Source: Euryodendron excelsum
Lineage: Eukaryota; Streptophyta; Magnoliopsida; Ericales; Pentaphylacaceae
Reading direction: 5' to 3'
Assembly: GCA_033060915.1 (NCBI GenBank)
Contig: CM065383.1
Location: forward strand, 14,859,501-14,923,500
Length of the DNA stretch: 64,000 bases
A program made the position numbers and the translations under genes. This document shows positions 1 through 11,079 of this stretch, piece by piece. Every line of letters begins with the position of its first letter. The first letter of the stretch is position 1. A model generated the notes under the pieces. It ran no database searches, had not been told where the DNA came from, and saw only the letters and a program-made list of their open reading frames with translations.

Positions 1-212
1 ATTAAGATTTTAATACTATTTTTTTATTTTGGGATTTATTAACCTCTTGCTTTCTTAATTTTTTTTGTTTATCAAAGTGTGTTATACATGGGTATCTTCC
101 ATACCAAAAAATGTAGTGTCATGTATGTTTGAGGTGAAACTAAATACACGCCCACATAACTGTAATAGTCTCTCCCATTTGACCCCTAGTGTACTAGTCG
201 AAAGCATGGTTA

Positions 213-1676
213 TGTTGACTCAGCGTTTTGATTTTGATAATAACTAAGCCTTATGTTAATTTTTTTAATGTCTTTATTTAGTGTGAAAAAAAATAGAAAA
301 TAAATCAAAGATTTAATAGCTTTTTGTATATCAAAGATTATGGCATAACAAGAAAGTTTATACACAACATGCTAAGGATGACAAATGGAAAAGAATGACA
401 TCTATTCAAATATCAATCCAATGAATTGATTTTGAAGAGATTGAAGGCGCTTAAAAAAAAAATCATCAAACTTTTGAAAGATACATTGGAGATTTAAGAA
501 GATGGTCTTGAAGGTATAAAAGGTTGTTCAAGTTTGATCAACAAGGAAAAATTATATCCAAAATTGAATTGAAGCTCTTTCAAATCACTACACTTGATTG
601 AAGATCATTTAAGAGTTTCTTGATACCCCAAAGTGAACACCCCTTGAAGAACTTTAATTATCTGAAGAAAATTGGTTAAGAAAAGCATAAAAGACAATAT
701 ATGAGTTCAAAGAGTCGACACATAAAACTAGAAGGCAAGACTTGAAGAATGCACTGTATGTGTCGATACATGGGTTCAAGGTGTCAACACATAGAAACAG
801 AGACAAGACTTAAGGATTGTAACTGCAAGTGTCACACATGGTCTTGAAGTGTTGACATATAGAAGGCAGTGACTAAGGACAAGCACGATGTGTTGACACA
901 TGGTCTTGAGGTGTCGACACATGCAAGCTAGTAACCAAATAACAACATGATGTTTCAACACATGGAGTATATGTGTCGACACCTGGATCTAACGGTTATA
1001 TTTTTAAACATTATATTGGTTTGATCTCGCATTGAATGAAGCCCTAACCACCTCCAGCGATTCAAATTGATGAAGAAGTTTATATAGAAGACTCCAAACT
1101 CATTTATTGACAATAGATACAATATTCTTCTAACATTTAATGATCTTGAGCTGAACATTTTTTACACATCAGAATATTTCCTTTGTCCTCAAGGGTTGGC
1201 ATTTAGTGAGCTATTCAATTTTCATCTACTTTTCATAGAGAGTGTGTACTTCAATTATATATTTCCTATACACTTGTGAGTTAGAGTTTGAGTGTTCTCC
1301 AATTTAAGAAAACACTTGTGTAAGTTTAAGAAATCTTGGACAAAATTCTTGAAACATTGAAGCTTGGGTGTAAGTTTTAAGGAGAGTGAGTTAGGCACTT
1401 CAACTAGCCTCCATCTTGTAATTGGATATTGTATAGTAGAAGAAGACTTCAAGGGGATCTTGGAGTGAGGACGAGACCATAAGTTGTAGTTGAACCTCGG
1501 TAATTCTTGGTATCTCATTTTGTGTTTTGCTTTTATTTTTTGCTTGATTATATTGAATGGCATAAACCTTGAATTACTGTTATATCGCCTAGATTAATTT
1601 TAATTAGTCTTAACTGTAATTAGTTTGGAAAACCCCAATTTATCCCCCCTCTCTTGGGCTACCTTTTGCGTTAACA
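213..1676 (+). repeat. 5' LTR of the SIRE-like element
   Basis: Begins TGTTGACTCAG and ends GCGTTAACA. It matches 11080-11825 plus 16030-16745 across its length; without the insert and its target duplication the 3' copy is about 1462 bp against 1464 bp here. The U3 part holds an array of GTCGAC-centred palindromes (711-985). A TATA-like TTATATA lies at 1079-1086. Substitutions between the two copies are frequent by eye, so the insertion is not recent. Confidence 0.93.
711..985. promoter_or_regulatory. Array of about nine GTGTCGACACATG palindromic repeats in the LTR U3
   Basis: Degenerate copies of a near-palindrome with core TGTCGACA occur near 712, 759, 781, 829, 849, 889, 911, 951 and 971. 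Spacers such as 'tggtcttgaag' recur between them. The array ends with TCGACACCTGG followed by TTATATTTTTAAAC (996-1009), then a TATA-like TTATATA (1079-1086). The 3' LTR has the same array (11571-11825, resuming at 16025-16052). Position just upstream of TATA suggests an enhancer-like or dimer-binding role; no binding factor can be named. Confidence 0.7.
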
Positions 1677-1677
1677 A

Positions 1678-1691
1678 TTAGTATCAGAGCT
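1678..1691 (+). other. Primer binding site, initiator tRNA-Met type
   Basis: The stretch ending GTATCAGAGCT starts one base after the 5' LTR. It matches the usual plant copia primer site TGGTATCAGAGC except at its first bases (TTA here). It would be complementary to the 3' end of initiator tRNA-Met and would prime minus-strand DNA synthesis. Confidence 0.85.
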
Positions 1692-1731
1692 TATGTTATT
1701 TTATTTGGCTTAACATCCTAGGAATTGATCC

Positions 1732-3390
1732 ATGGCAATCAATTTTGAAAACTCTCTAGGTGAGGGTCAATCCACTAATAGACCTCCTGTGTTTAATGAC
1801 ACTAATTACAATTATTGAAAAAATAGAATGAGAATATATATACAATCTATTGATTATGAGTTGTGGAGAATTATTGTAAATTGTCCCAAAACTCCTACAA
1901 AGAAGGTTGAAAGGGTTGAAGTTCCTAAACGCAAATTTGAATGAGATGAAAATGATTTGAAGTTTTTGCAATCTAATGCTAAAGTCATGAATATTTTATA
2001 TTATGCTCTTGATCATAATGAATTCAATCGCATTTCTACTTGTGAATCAGCTAAGCAAATATGGGATAGACTTGAAGTAACTCATGAGGATACCAATCAA
2101 GTCAAGGAGTCCAAAATCAATATTTTGGTGCATAATATGAATTATTTAGGATGAAAACTGATGAGTTCATTACTGATATGTTTACAAGATTCACTAACAT
2201 TGTTAATGGCTTAAAGTCTCTTGGAAAAGTTTATCCTAACAGTGAACAAATTAGAAAGATTCTAAGAACATTGCCAAAGACTTAAGAAGTCAAAGTCACT
2301 GCCATTCAAGAAGCTAAGGACTTTAATACCTTGCCTCTCAAAGAACTCTCGAACTCTCTCATGACATATGAGCTCACATAAAGGCAACATGCCCAATAAA
2401 ATAAAAATAAGAAAAAGAAATCAGTGACATTCAAGTCCCCCCACTCAAGAAGATGAATCAGTAAATGATGAGGATGATGAAGACATTGCTCTTATCACAA
2501 GAAAGTTCAAAAGGTTTATAAAGAGGAAATGGAGAAGTGGAAAGAAGCAAGAAACTAAAGGAGATTCTAGCAAGGAATCAACTATAATATGCTTTGAATG
2601 CAAAAAGCCAGGCCACATAAGAGCTGACTGCCCCATGCTAAAAAAAAAAAGAAAGGAAATATAGAGGAAGAAAGGCAATGGCTGCTATCACATGGAGTAA
2701 TGATGAGGAATCTACCTCCAAAGAGGAAATCGAACCTCAGGAAGTGGCTAATTTATGTCTTATGGCTCATGAAGAAGAAAATGAGGTATCATCTCCAAAT
2801 CCTTCTCAATTTATATTTAATGAACTACAAGATGCATTTGATGATTTGATTGTTGAATTCAAAATGATAGGAATAAAAAATAATCTTCTCAAAAAGATGG
2901 TCCTACACTAATCGAAGAGAATGAGGATTTACAAAAGAAAAATAGAGAATTGAAAAATGAAATTTGTGTTTTGAAAGAAGAAGTTAAGAAAAATTCTATT
3001 TCAAAGGATTCCACTCTTTCAAAAGAATAGGTTAAAAAAATCACATTTTGAGAGAAAAAGTTAAACACTTAGAAACACTCTTTTTCGATGTGTAAATAGA
3101 AAAGAAAAATTAGATGCTATTCTTGAAAAACAAAAATGCTCTCTTGATAAAGCTGGATTTAGATTTAATCCCTTTAAAAGGAGAAAGGTTTCAAAAGTAA
3201 GATTTATTCCCTCTATAGGAAAAACACAGGTTTCATGTTTTTATTGTAAAAAAGGAGGACACATTGCTATTAGATGTTATGCCATGCAAAGATCAAATGC
3301 TCCTAACAATGCATAGGTTTCAAGAAGGTCATTGAGTACTAACGCACAAAGACCCAAGATGGTTTGGATACCTAAGGTCAAATGAACTAT
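1732..3390 (+). pseudogene. gag: Broken copia gag (nucleocapsid-containing)
   Basis: Reading starts at the ATG at 1732 with MAINFENSLGEGQ. It continues through several stops (first near 1817) and a frameshift near 2145-2151 between one block ending MNYLG and another resuming with MKTDEFITDMFTRF. A CX2CX4HX4C zinc knuckle (CFECKKPGHIRADC) lies at 2590-2631 and a second knuckle-like motif (CFYCKKGGHIAIRC) at 3236-3277. A Lys/Glu-rich stretch between them looks like coiled coil. Such Gag proteins form the particle and bind the element RNA. The copy is nonfunctional. Confidence 0.85.
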
Positions 3391-6300
3391 TTTGTAGGTA
3401 TGTCTTCAAGCTAAATCCAAGAAAGACCATTGGTACTTGGATAGTATATGCTCAAGACACATGATGGGAGATGAAGCTCAATTCATTTCTCTCTCACCAA
3501 AGGATGGAGGATTTGTCACCTTTGGAGACAATAGCAAAGGGAAGATCATTGGTATAAGTAGTATTAGTAAGAATTCTTCTACTTCTATTGAGAATGTTTT
3601 ACTTATTAAAGGACTTAAACACAATCTTTTGAGCATAAGTTAATTATGTGACAAGGGATGCAAGGTTGTATTTGAATCCTCAAAATGTGATATAGTTGAT
3701 ATCAATAGTAACAAAACAATTCTCACTGGGTATAGGCAATGCAATATATATATTTTTGATCTAAATAACTTATCTCTTTGCAAAGTTGGGTGCCTTGCTG
3801 CTATGAATGGTGATGAAAGTTGGTTGTGGCATATAAAACTTGTTCACATTAGCATGAGCATACTTTAAAAAATTTTTAAAAATGATTTGGTCAAAGGTCT
3901 TCCTAAAATCAAATTTGACAAAGATAGAGTTTGTGATGCTTATCAAATAGGAAAACAAACTCATATCTCTTTTAAATCTATAAATATGCTGATCATTTCT
4001 AAGCCATTATAACTATTGCATATAGATTTATTTAGACCAACTAGGACTTTAAGTCTTGGTGGGAAATAATATACCCTTGTTATTGTTGATGACTACTCTA
4101 GATTTACATAGACATTCCTCTTGGCTCATAAGGTTGAAATAATTGTTTTCTTTATAAAGTTTTGTAAAAAGGTTCAAAATGAGAAAGATTTTATAATAAC
4201 TTCTATAAGAACTGACCATGGTGGAGAATTTGATTGCAAATCTTTTGAAATATTTTGTGACGAAAATGATTTTGATCACAACTTTTCAGCTCCTAGAACA
4301 CCTCAACAAAATGGGATTGTTAAGAGAAAAAATAAAACTTTGAAAGAAATAGAAAGAACCATGCTTTGTGAAAATGAATTGCCAAAATATTTTTGGGCTG
4401 AGGTTATCAATACGGCTTGTTATGTTTAAACAAAATTTTGTTTAGAAAGTTTTTTAAAAAAAAAAACCTATATGAGCTTTGGAAAGAAAAGAAGCCAAAT
4501 ATTTCATACTTTAGAGCCTTTGGGTGTAAATGTTTTGTGTTAAATAACAATAAAGGCAGCCTCGGTAAATTTGATACAAAATCTAATAAGGGTGTATTTT
4601 TTGGATACTCAACATATAGTAAGGCATATAGAGTCTATAATAAGATGACTCTAGTGGTTAACGAATCAGTCCATGTCACTTTTGATGAACATAACTCTCT
4701 ATTTAGAAATGTAATGAGTGATGACATAGATGAAATGGAGCAAGACTTAGACAAGTTGAACATCAATCCAAACTCAAATAAAGACTCACAAAAGGAGAAA
4801 AAAGTGCAAGAAACCTCATCAAACCAACAAGATGTCAATGAAGGTCTACTTAAGGAGTAGAAATTTGTGCATAACCATCCAACTGAGCAAATCTTAGGTG
4901 ATGTTTCACAAAGGGTAAGAACTTGATCATCTCTTAGAAATATGTATAATCATCTTGCATTTTTATCTCAAATAGAACCAAAATGCTGAAAATGATGAGT
5001 TTTGAATAAATGTTATATAAGAGAAATTGAACCAATTTGAAAGGAATAAGATATGACACCTTATTTTTCGGCCTAATGATCATCCTGTTATTGAAATCAA
5101 ATGGGTCTTTAGAAAAAAAATGGATGAATCTGAAGTTGTTGTGAGAAACAAGGCAAGACTTATTGCTCAAGGATATAGCCAAGAGGAAGGCATTAATTTT
5201 AATGAAACTTTTGCTCCAGTAGCTAGATTGGAAGCTATTAGAATGTTGTTTGCATTTTCATGTCTTAAGAACTTCAAACTTTATCAAATGAATGTCAAAA
5301 GTGCATTTCTAAATGGTTTTATCACTAAAGAAGTATATATTGAGCAACCTCCTGAATTTGAAGATCCAAAGTTTAATAATCATGTTTTCAAATTATCAAA
5401 GACTTTATATGGTTTGAAGGAAGCCAAAAGGCCTTGGTATGAAACAGTGGTATGCTTTTGATACAAATATATGTAGATGACATTATATTTGATGTTACTA
5501 ATGAATTACTTTGTAAGGAATTTGTCAAGTGTATGCAGGAAGAATTTGAAATAAATATGATGGGAGAATTTAATTACTTTCTCGATCTTCAAATTAAGCA
5601 ATCAAAGGAACGTATTTTTATCAACCAAGCCAAATATATCAAGAATTTAATCAAAAAGTTTGGCATGGAATATGCAAAGCTTGTAAGCACTCCAATGAGT
5701 ACTTCAACAAAATTGAACAGTGATGAGAAAGGTAAATCTGTAGATACTAAATTTTATAGAAGCATGATAGGTTTGTTATTATACTTAAGTGCTAGTACCT
5801 CTGATATTATGTTTAGTATTTGTTTGTGTGTAAGATTTCAATCTAATCCTAAAGAGTCTCATGTGATTACTGTAAATAGGGTTTTTAAATATCTCAAGCA
5901 CACACCTAAAATGGATTATGGTATCTAAAGGGCACATCTTTTAATTTAATTGGTTACACTGATACTGACTATGTATAGAGTAGAGTTGATAGGAAGAGCA
6001 CAAGTGGTTCTTGCCAACTCCTAGACAACATTCTCGTATTTTGGTTAAGCAAGAAATAGAACTCAATTGCTTTCTCTACAGCTGAGGCTAAATATATAGC
6101 AGCTGGAAGTTGTTGTGCTTAAATGTTGTGGATTAAACATCGCTTAGAGGATTATAGCATGACATTTGAACATATAACCATTAGATGTGATAATACTGTT
6201 GGCTCAAGTAAGCAACCTAAAAGGGGGGTGAATTGAGTTTTACAAAATTAATAGTAAACAATGTAATTAAAAACTTATCAAGTAATATAGCAGTGGGTAA

Positions 6301-8397
6301 TCAAACTAAAAACCAAGCAAGCAAATAATAAGATGCAATGCAAGAAAGTGTTATGAGTAAGAAAGAAAAATAAAGCAAGAAATGAAGAACACCAGATTTA
6401 CAGAGGTTCGGCCAACCTTGCTTTTGTCCTCTCTTCCTCGATCCTCTTGAAAGTATTCCACTATGTAAAATTCCCTTACACAGCTGCTGGTTTCACTCCA
6501 AGTGCCTAGCTCACTCTTACAAGAGCTCTTCCTAAGCTCTCAAAATCCCTATTGATTTATTCCAAGCTTCACTCAAACTTACAAGTGATTTTGTCCAAAC
6601 TTCACTCAAATTTATAAGTGTTTTTCCCAAACTACACTCAAACTCACAAGTGTTTTTCCTAAAAACACTCAAACACCCAACAATAGATGAAAGTGGTACA
6701 AAAAATAACTCTCTCTCAAAGAGTAGATAAACAAATTTTTAGCTCATTCAAAAGCTCCCCAAATGAATAAAAATAAAGTATAAGATGTAGGAGATGAAAT
6801 CTCACTTTATAGCACTTGATCTTGTGTTCTTCTCACTCATATATATGTTGAGGATCTTATATATATAGCCTTGAGTTGCTTATAGCCGTTGGAGATGAAT
6901 GAGAGTGGTTTTGGTGCAGATCACACTACTACAACGGTAAAAAAATCTAGCTATCACTGTTGGGAGTTGACTCATTTGAAGCAGGGGTCAACTATTTTTA
7001 GTGTTTCAACAAATTTTTCAAGGCTCTGTCTTGAGGGGTTGACTCCTGAGAGATATGGATAGACTTTTTTGGCCTAATTATGAATTTTCAACTCTCTATC
7101 TCAATGAGTCGACCCTTGAGGAGTGAGGGGTTGACTTCTTTGGCTTGAATCTGCAAACTCAACTATCTGTCTTGATGAGTCGACTCCGAAGCTTGATGGG
7201 TCGACTCTTTTTAGCAAAGTCTTTAACTTTTGTAATATTTCTTCAATCTTCTTCAATGTCTTCAAGCTTTTCAAGGATCATCCAAATAAGGCTTCTAAGA
7301 TTTGAAAAGACTTCTTCAAGGCATGTGGACTTCAAGAACACCTTCAACTCTTCAAGATGAAATCAATTCACTATTGATTACATTTAGAGTTCTTCAATCA
7401 ACATCTCTTCTTTCAGTAATCCAAGTCTTCTTCAAAATCTTCAACAGAGCTTTCAAGACTTGAGAGATCTATTTTCTTCAGCTGATCTTCTATGCTTATT
7501 TAAACATCTTCAATCTTTTTACTTGATCTTCATCAACTTGATTTCTTCTCCGATTCTTCAATCAATATAACTTCTTCCATCTATTCAAGGCTTCAACATA
7601 ATCTTCAATGAAACTTTCAAGTCTTGTGATTTCTTCCATAATTTCAAGACATCTTCAAATCTTTAAGGTGAGCTTCCATGTCTTGTAAGAGTCATTTAAA
7701 TGAGGTTGTAACTATGAGACTGCTGAATGTGTCAACTCATCATACTCATTAACCTTTGATTCTTCTTAATAAGCTTCTCAACACAAGTTCTTCAATATCT
7801 TCCAATATGATAAGCAGGAACTTACTCTGCTTTTCTGTTGTGTCTTATGCCTTAGAGCATACAAGTTTTTTCTCCCGCTTTTTTATGCAATTGATGCTTT
7901 AGTGAATTGATATAGCCATGAAGATCGAGGATCTTCATAGTGAATAAGTTGGCCATAGACGTTGCCAAACATATGCATACCCAAAATTTATTTATTTAAG
8001 TATAAGACTATCTAAGTAATCTTCTTGTTGAATAATTAACCAATTAGCTCAATTATTTTCTTGTTAGTAAATTATTATAATCTAACCTGCATACTCAATT
8101 GAAATCATTAGATAACAACTACATGATTTTTTTATCATCAAAATTAATATGGGGATCAACCTTGACTCAACAAATATTACTGCTATAAATTTGACTAAGA
8201 ATCATATTCAACACTCTCGCACAAAACACGTTGAGATTAGATATCATTTTATACGAGATCATGTGCAAAAAGGTAATATTAAACTTGATTTTTTGAGCGC
8301 AAATATGCAATTAGCTGACATTTTCATAAAATCATTAAATGAGGATAGATTTTGCATGATAAGGAGAGAATTGGGAATGAGTGATCCTATATCTTGA
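3391..8397 (+). pseudogene. pol: Broken copia pol (PR-INT-RT-RNase H), interrupted by a solo LTR
   Basis: Protease region: WYLDSICSRHMMGD near 3430, where the usual DSG active-site triplet reads DSI. The integrase zinc-finger region at 3825-3950 has HIKLVH and CDAYQIGKQ, with a Tyr where the second Cys is expected. The catalytic core runs from about 4020 to 4430 with HIDLF, RTDHGGEF and QQNGIVKRK. RT at 5120-5461 has QMNVKSAFLNG (Asn for the first catalytic Asp). YVDD is intact near 5470. About 30 residues expected between RPWYE and the YVDD block are missing. RNase H runs from about 5930 to 6196, is cut by the 6197-8172 insertion, and resumes at 8173 with INLTKN through HFIRDHVQKG to the stop at 8397. 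Many TAG/TGA/TAA stops are scattered throughout. Confidence 0.9.
6197..8172 (-). mobile_element. Reverse-orientation SIRE-type solo LTR inserted in RNase H
   Basis: Starts TGTTGGCTCAAG and ends CTTGACTCAACA. Its ends are AATAC (6192-6196) and AATAT (8173-8177), a 5-bp target duplication with one difference. On the minus strand it begins TGTTGAGTCAAGG and ends in a CACCCCCC...GAGCCAACA-type terminus like the host element's LTRs, so it belongs to the same broad lineage but is a different family. Removing it restores a continuous RNase H reading across the junction. It has its own GTCGAC palindrome cluster at about 6960-7210 and, downstream on the minus strand, a TATATATA box near 6853-6868. No internal coding part is present, which fits LTR-LTR recombination. 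Confidence 0.85.
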
Positions 8398-8538
8398 TTT
8401 TTACTAAAATTAAGTGAAATTCATATCATTTGTGTTTTAAATATAATCAAATGTGTTGATTGATGGTATGAAATACATTTCTTGTTCTTATGATTCATTG
8501 CACGCTCATATTGGAACATTTTTCTTTTCAAGAGAAGG

Positions 8539-8716
8539 AGTCGACACCTAAACTCTATGTGTCGACCCTGGGTTCATAAATGTTCAATCTGATGCACTCT
8601 GTCTTAAGGCGTTGACACCTCATCCCTCATATGTCGACACATTAGAATAGAGAGTTCAAGATGAACTTTTGAAAATCTAATGTCGACACCTATGTCGGGC
8701 CCATATATTTTAAAAC
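8539..8716 (+). promoter_or_regulatory. Internal copy of the LTR palindrome array plus TATA-like stretch, upstream of the extra ORF
   Basis: Five to six GTCGAC-type near-palindromes lie at about 8539, 8559, 8610, 8631, 8680 and 8693. The last full copy, TGTCGACACC, is followed by ATATATTTTAAAAC (8703-8716). The LTR has the same arrangement: TGTCGACACC at 973-982, then TTATATTTTTAAAC at 996-1009. A CT-rich leader (8747-8818) and the ATG at 8936 follow. The order resembles a promoter with a plant 5' UTR. Promoter activity is inference; the shared motifs are visible. Confidence 0.55.
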
Positions 8717-8743
8717 ACCCCAACTTTATGGTCATTTGAAATT

Positions 8744-8746
<3 letters not shown>

Positions 8747-8788
<42 letters not shown>

Positions 8789-8818
8789 ATATCTATCTAT
8801 CTATCTATCTATCTATCT
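8747..8818. repeat. (CT)n followed by (TATC)n microsatellite
   Basis: About 38 bp of CT repeats (8747-8784), then about 30 bp of TATC repeats to 8818, in the presumed leader of the extra ORF. Pyrimidine-rich leaders are common in plant transcripts. Confidence 0.95.
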
Positions 8819-8935
8819 CTCTCTTTTCGAACCAAAACCAACCAACACCAACCGCCCCTTAAATCTCTCACCCTAACACCATACAAACCCTAACTGATCC
8901 ATCCCCAACACTTTTCATCCTCCATTGATCCTTTC

Positions 8936-10487
8936 ATGGTACCCAAAATCGACAAATCAAGAAAAGGTAAGAAAGCCCTAGATGTGTCGACCCCTCAACC
9001 TCAAAAGAGCCAGAAAAAGAAATACATGGGCAATCGAGCAAGGATAAGGAGTAGAGAAGAAAAATAAGAAGGGAGATTCTTGGTCCTCCACAGCCCTAGA
9101 AAGAATGAGTTATACTTTAGTAAAGACAAAGCCCAAAAGAGGTACAATACTACTTTCTCTCTTAGGAAGGTTTTCCACGGTAGATGGGTGGATTACACAT
9201 TCTTTAACATGCATAGATTTGAGTTAAACACAAAGCTAGGGAATTTGGGATGGAAACCCATGACAACCATAAGAGATGATGTGTGCCCTGACCTTATTGC
9301 CCATTTTCATGCTAATGCTGAAAGAGAAAATGGAAATGTATCTATTTTAAGTTATGTAAAGAGTGTCACTTTTACTTTGAGTAGAATTGTTATTAGAGAA
9401 ATTCTTGGCAATGGACTTGGAGGAGAAGTGTATAGAGATGATGTGCCTAGAAAGGAACAATTAAAAGTCCTTTATAGAAAGGAGATGGATGAATGTATAC
9501 AGCCCCTAGCCAATGACTTGCCTCTTGAACTTAGATTGGTGTATCACTTTGCTTGCACTATATTTATTCCCAAGGCTGGAAAATATGAGTACATTTTTGA
9601 TAAAGAATTGTTCTTCATGTGGGCTTACTTGACTGACTCTAAAATAGACTTGCCCTTGCTCATATTAGATCATATGTTTAAAGCTACCATAGCTAAGATC
9701 AATCTGCCATATGGCATCTTTCTGATCACAGTCTTTAAACATTTCAAGATAGATTTGAAGAATGAGAAAAAGAGAACCCCAAAGTCCATTAATGATGAAT
9801 ACAATGAAAACACTTCCAAAAGGATGGGGTATATTTTAAAAGGTAACAAATGGATCCCAAACCCACTAAGAAAACACATCAGAGTGAGACCTCTAAAGAA
9901 AGACCACAACAAGGAGTAGTTCTGAGAGAAGGAGTACCAAAAGAAACCTTGTTTAAGATTTTGAGGAAAGTGAAGGTGGTATGGGTGGGTTCATGGCACA
10001 AGTGATGGAATCCTTATAAAAATTGAACAAGAAGGCAGACATTGCTGCCACAAGAATGATGTTTATTGAAAGAAAAGTAAGAGAATTGAAAAAGGAAATG
10101 AAGTTTCTGAGAAAAGAAAAAGGAAAAATAGAAGAAGAAAAAGAGGGAGGGGAGGAAGAAAACTTAGAAGAAGAAAACTTTGAGAAAGAAGCAAATGAGG
10201 GTGAAGAGGATAAAAGAGAAGGTGAAGAAGAAAGCGAAGAAGATTAAGGAGAATGTGGAAATGAAGAAGACAAAGGTGAAGATGGTGAAGAGGAAGAAAA
10301 TACTGAAAATGACACTAGGGCAGAGGAACAAGGCCAAGAAGATGACTCCTCTACAACTGAATCTGATGCTCTTATTCCTTCTTCTAGTCATAAATATGGG
10401 CTAAGAGACAGACCTGAAAAGAAATTCTCAAACACCATAGAAAACCCTCTTGTACTAATCCCATCTCTACCTCCCTTTCCTAACTAA
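8936..10487 (+). pseudogene. Extra ORF after pol in the SIRE-like element (plant transposon-protein-like domain plus acidic coiled-coil tail), broken
   Basis: The ATG at 8936 opens a Lys-rich segment (MVPKIDKSRKGKK...) that meets a stop at 9065-9067. The same frame continues to 9919 as a folded-looking region of about 280 residues. It contains LGNLGWKP, then FHANAE and a VTFTLSR...EILGN segment. That spacing resembles the putative plant transposon protein family (Transposase_32-like: GW...REFYANL...LGL); the match is by eye. After a frameshift near 9910-9925 the frame runs to the stop at 10485-10487 with internal stops: a Lys/Glu coiled coil (RKVRELKKEMKFLRK), a Glu/Asp-rich tract and YGLRDRPEKK. 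ORFs here in SIRE elements have been called env-like. I see no signal peptide or membrane segment, and the basic start and acidic tail look more nuclear than envelope-like. Confidence 0.65.
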
Positions 10488-11063
10488 GCTCACCCATTTT
10501 TGCCTTCCCTCTCACTTTTTTTTTTCTTGCATTTTCATTTTTGCATATTCGAAGGAGGGTATGTCATCTTCAAAGACAATATTTATGTAATATTTTGTGA
10601 ATGTTAATTGCCTGAACCTTTGTAGTATTTTTGTAAATGAAATATGACTTTGTTGTTAATGTTTTGATGGATAAATGTGTAGATTACTGCTTTATTTATA
10701 GTTATTATCTTGTTTTGAGATTTTTTTTACTATTGTATCTGTCTAAATTTTATTTTTTGTTTCTCTTTTTGATGAATTAACAAAAAAGTTAGGATCATGC
10801 TTACCAAATGTCTTGTTTTTTAATGTATGACTTTTGTTTAATGGGAAGAAAATTTGCATATAGTACATGGGGAGAATCTATAACTTCTCCTATTATTACT
10901 TTGATAATATTGCTTTGAAGAATTTTTGAATTATAAAAGAAAGGAGGAGCATGCATCAATTGCAAGACCATAAAAGAAAGGGAGAGCATTTTTCTCGTAT
11001 GAAATCCTACTCTTTGCTTATTTCATTTTGTCTCATACTTACTTTGCAAAGGTTTTGTCATCG
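10488..11063. other. 3' untranslated region of the SIRE-like element
   Basis: AT-rich stretch between the extra ORF and the polypurine tract. Nothing else is recognisable. Confidence 0.6.
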
Positions 11064-11079
11064 TAAAAAAGAAGGAGAT
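11064..11079 (+). other. Polypurine tract of the SIRE-like element
   Basis: AAAAAAGAAGGAGAT lies directly before the TGTTGAC start of the 3' LTR, as expected for the primer of plus-strand DNA synthesis. Confidence 0.85.

Noticed and set aside
711..985. Regularly spaced palindromic repeats resembling a CRISPR array
   Set aside because: Repeats are degenerate and unevenly spaced, spacers recur, and the array lies in the U3 of a plant LTR with a second copy in the other LTR.
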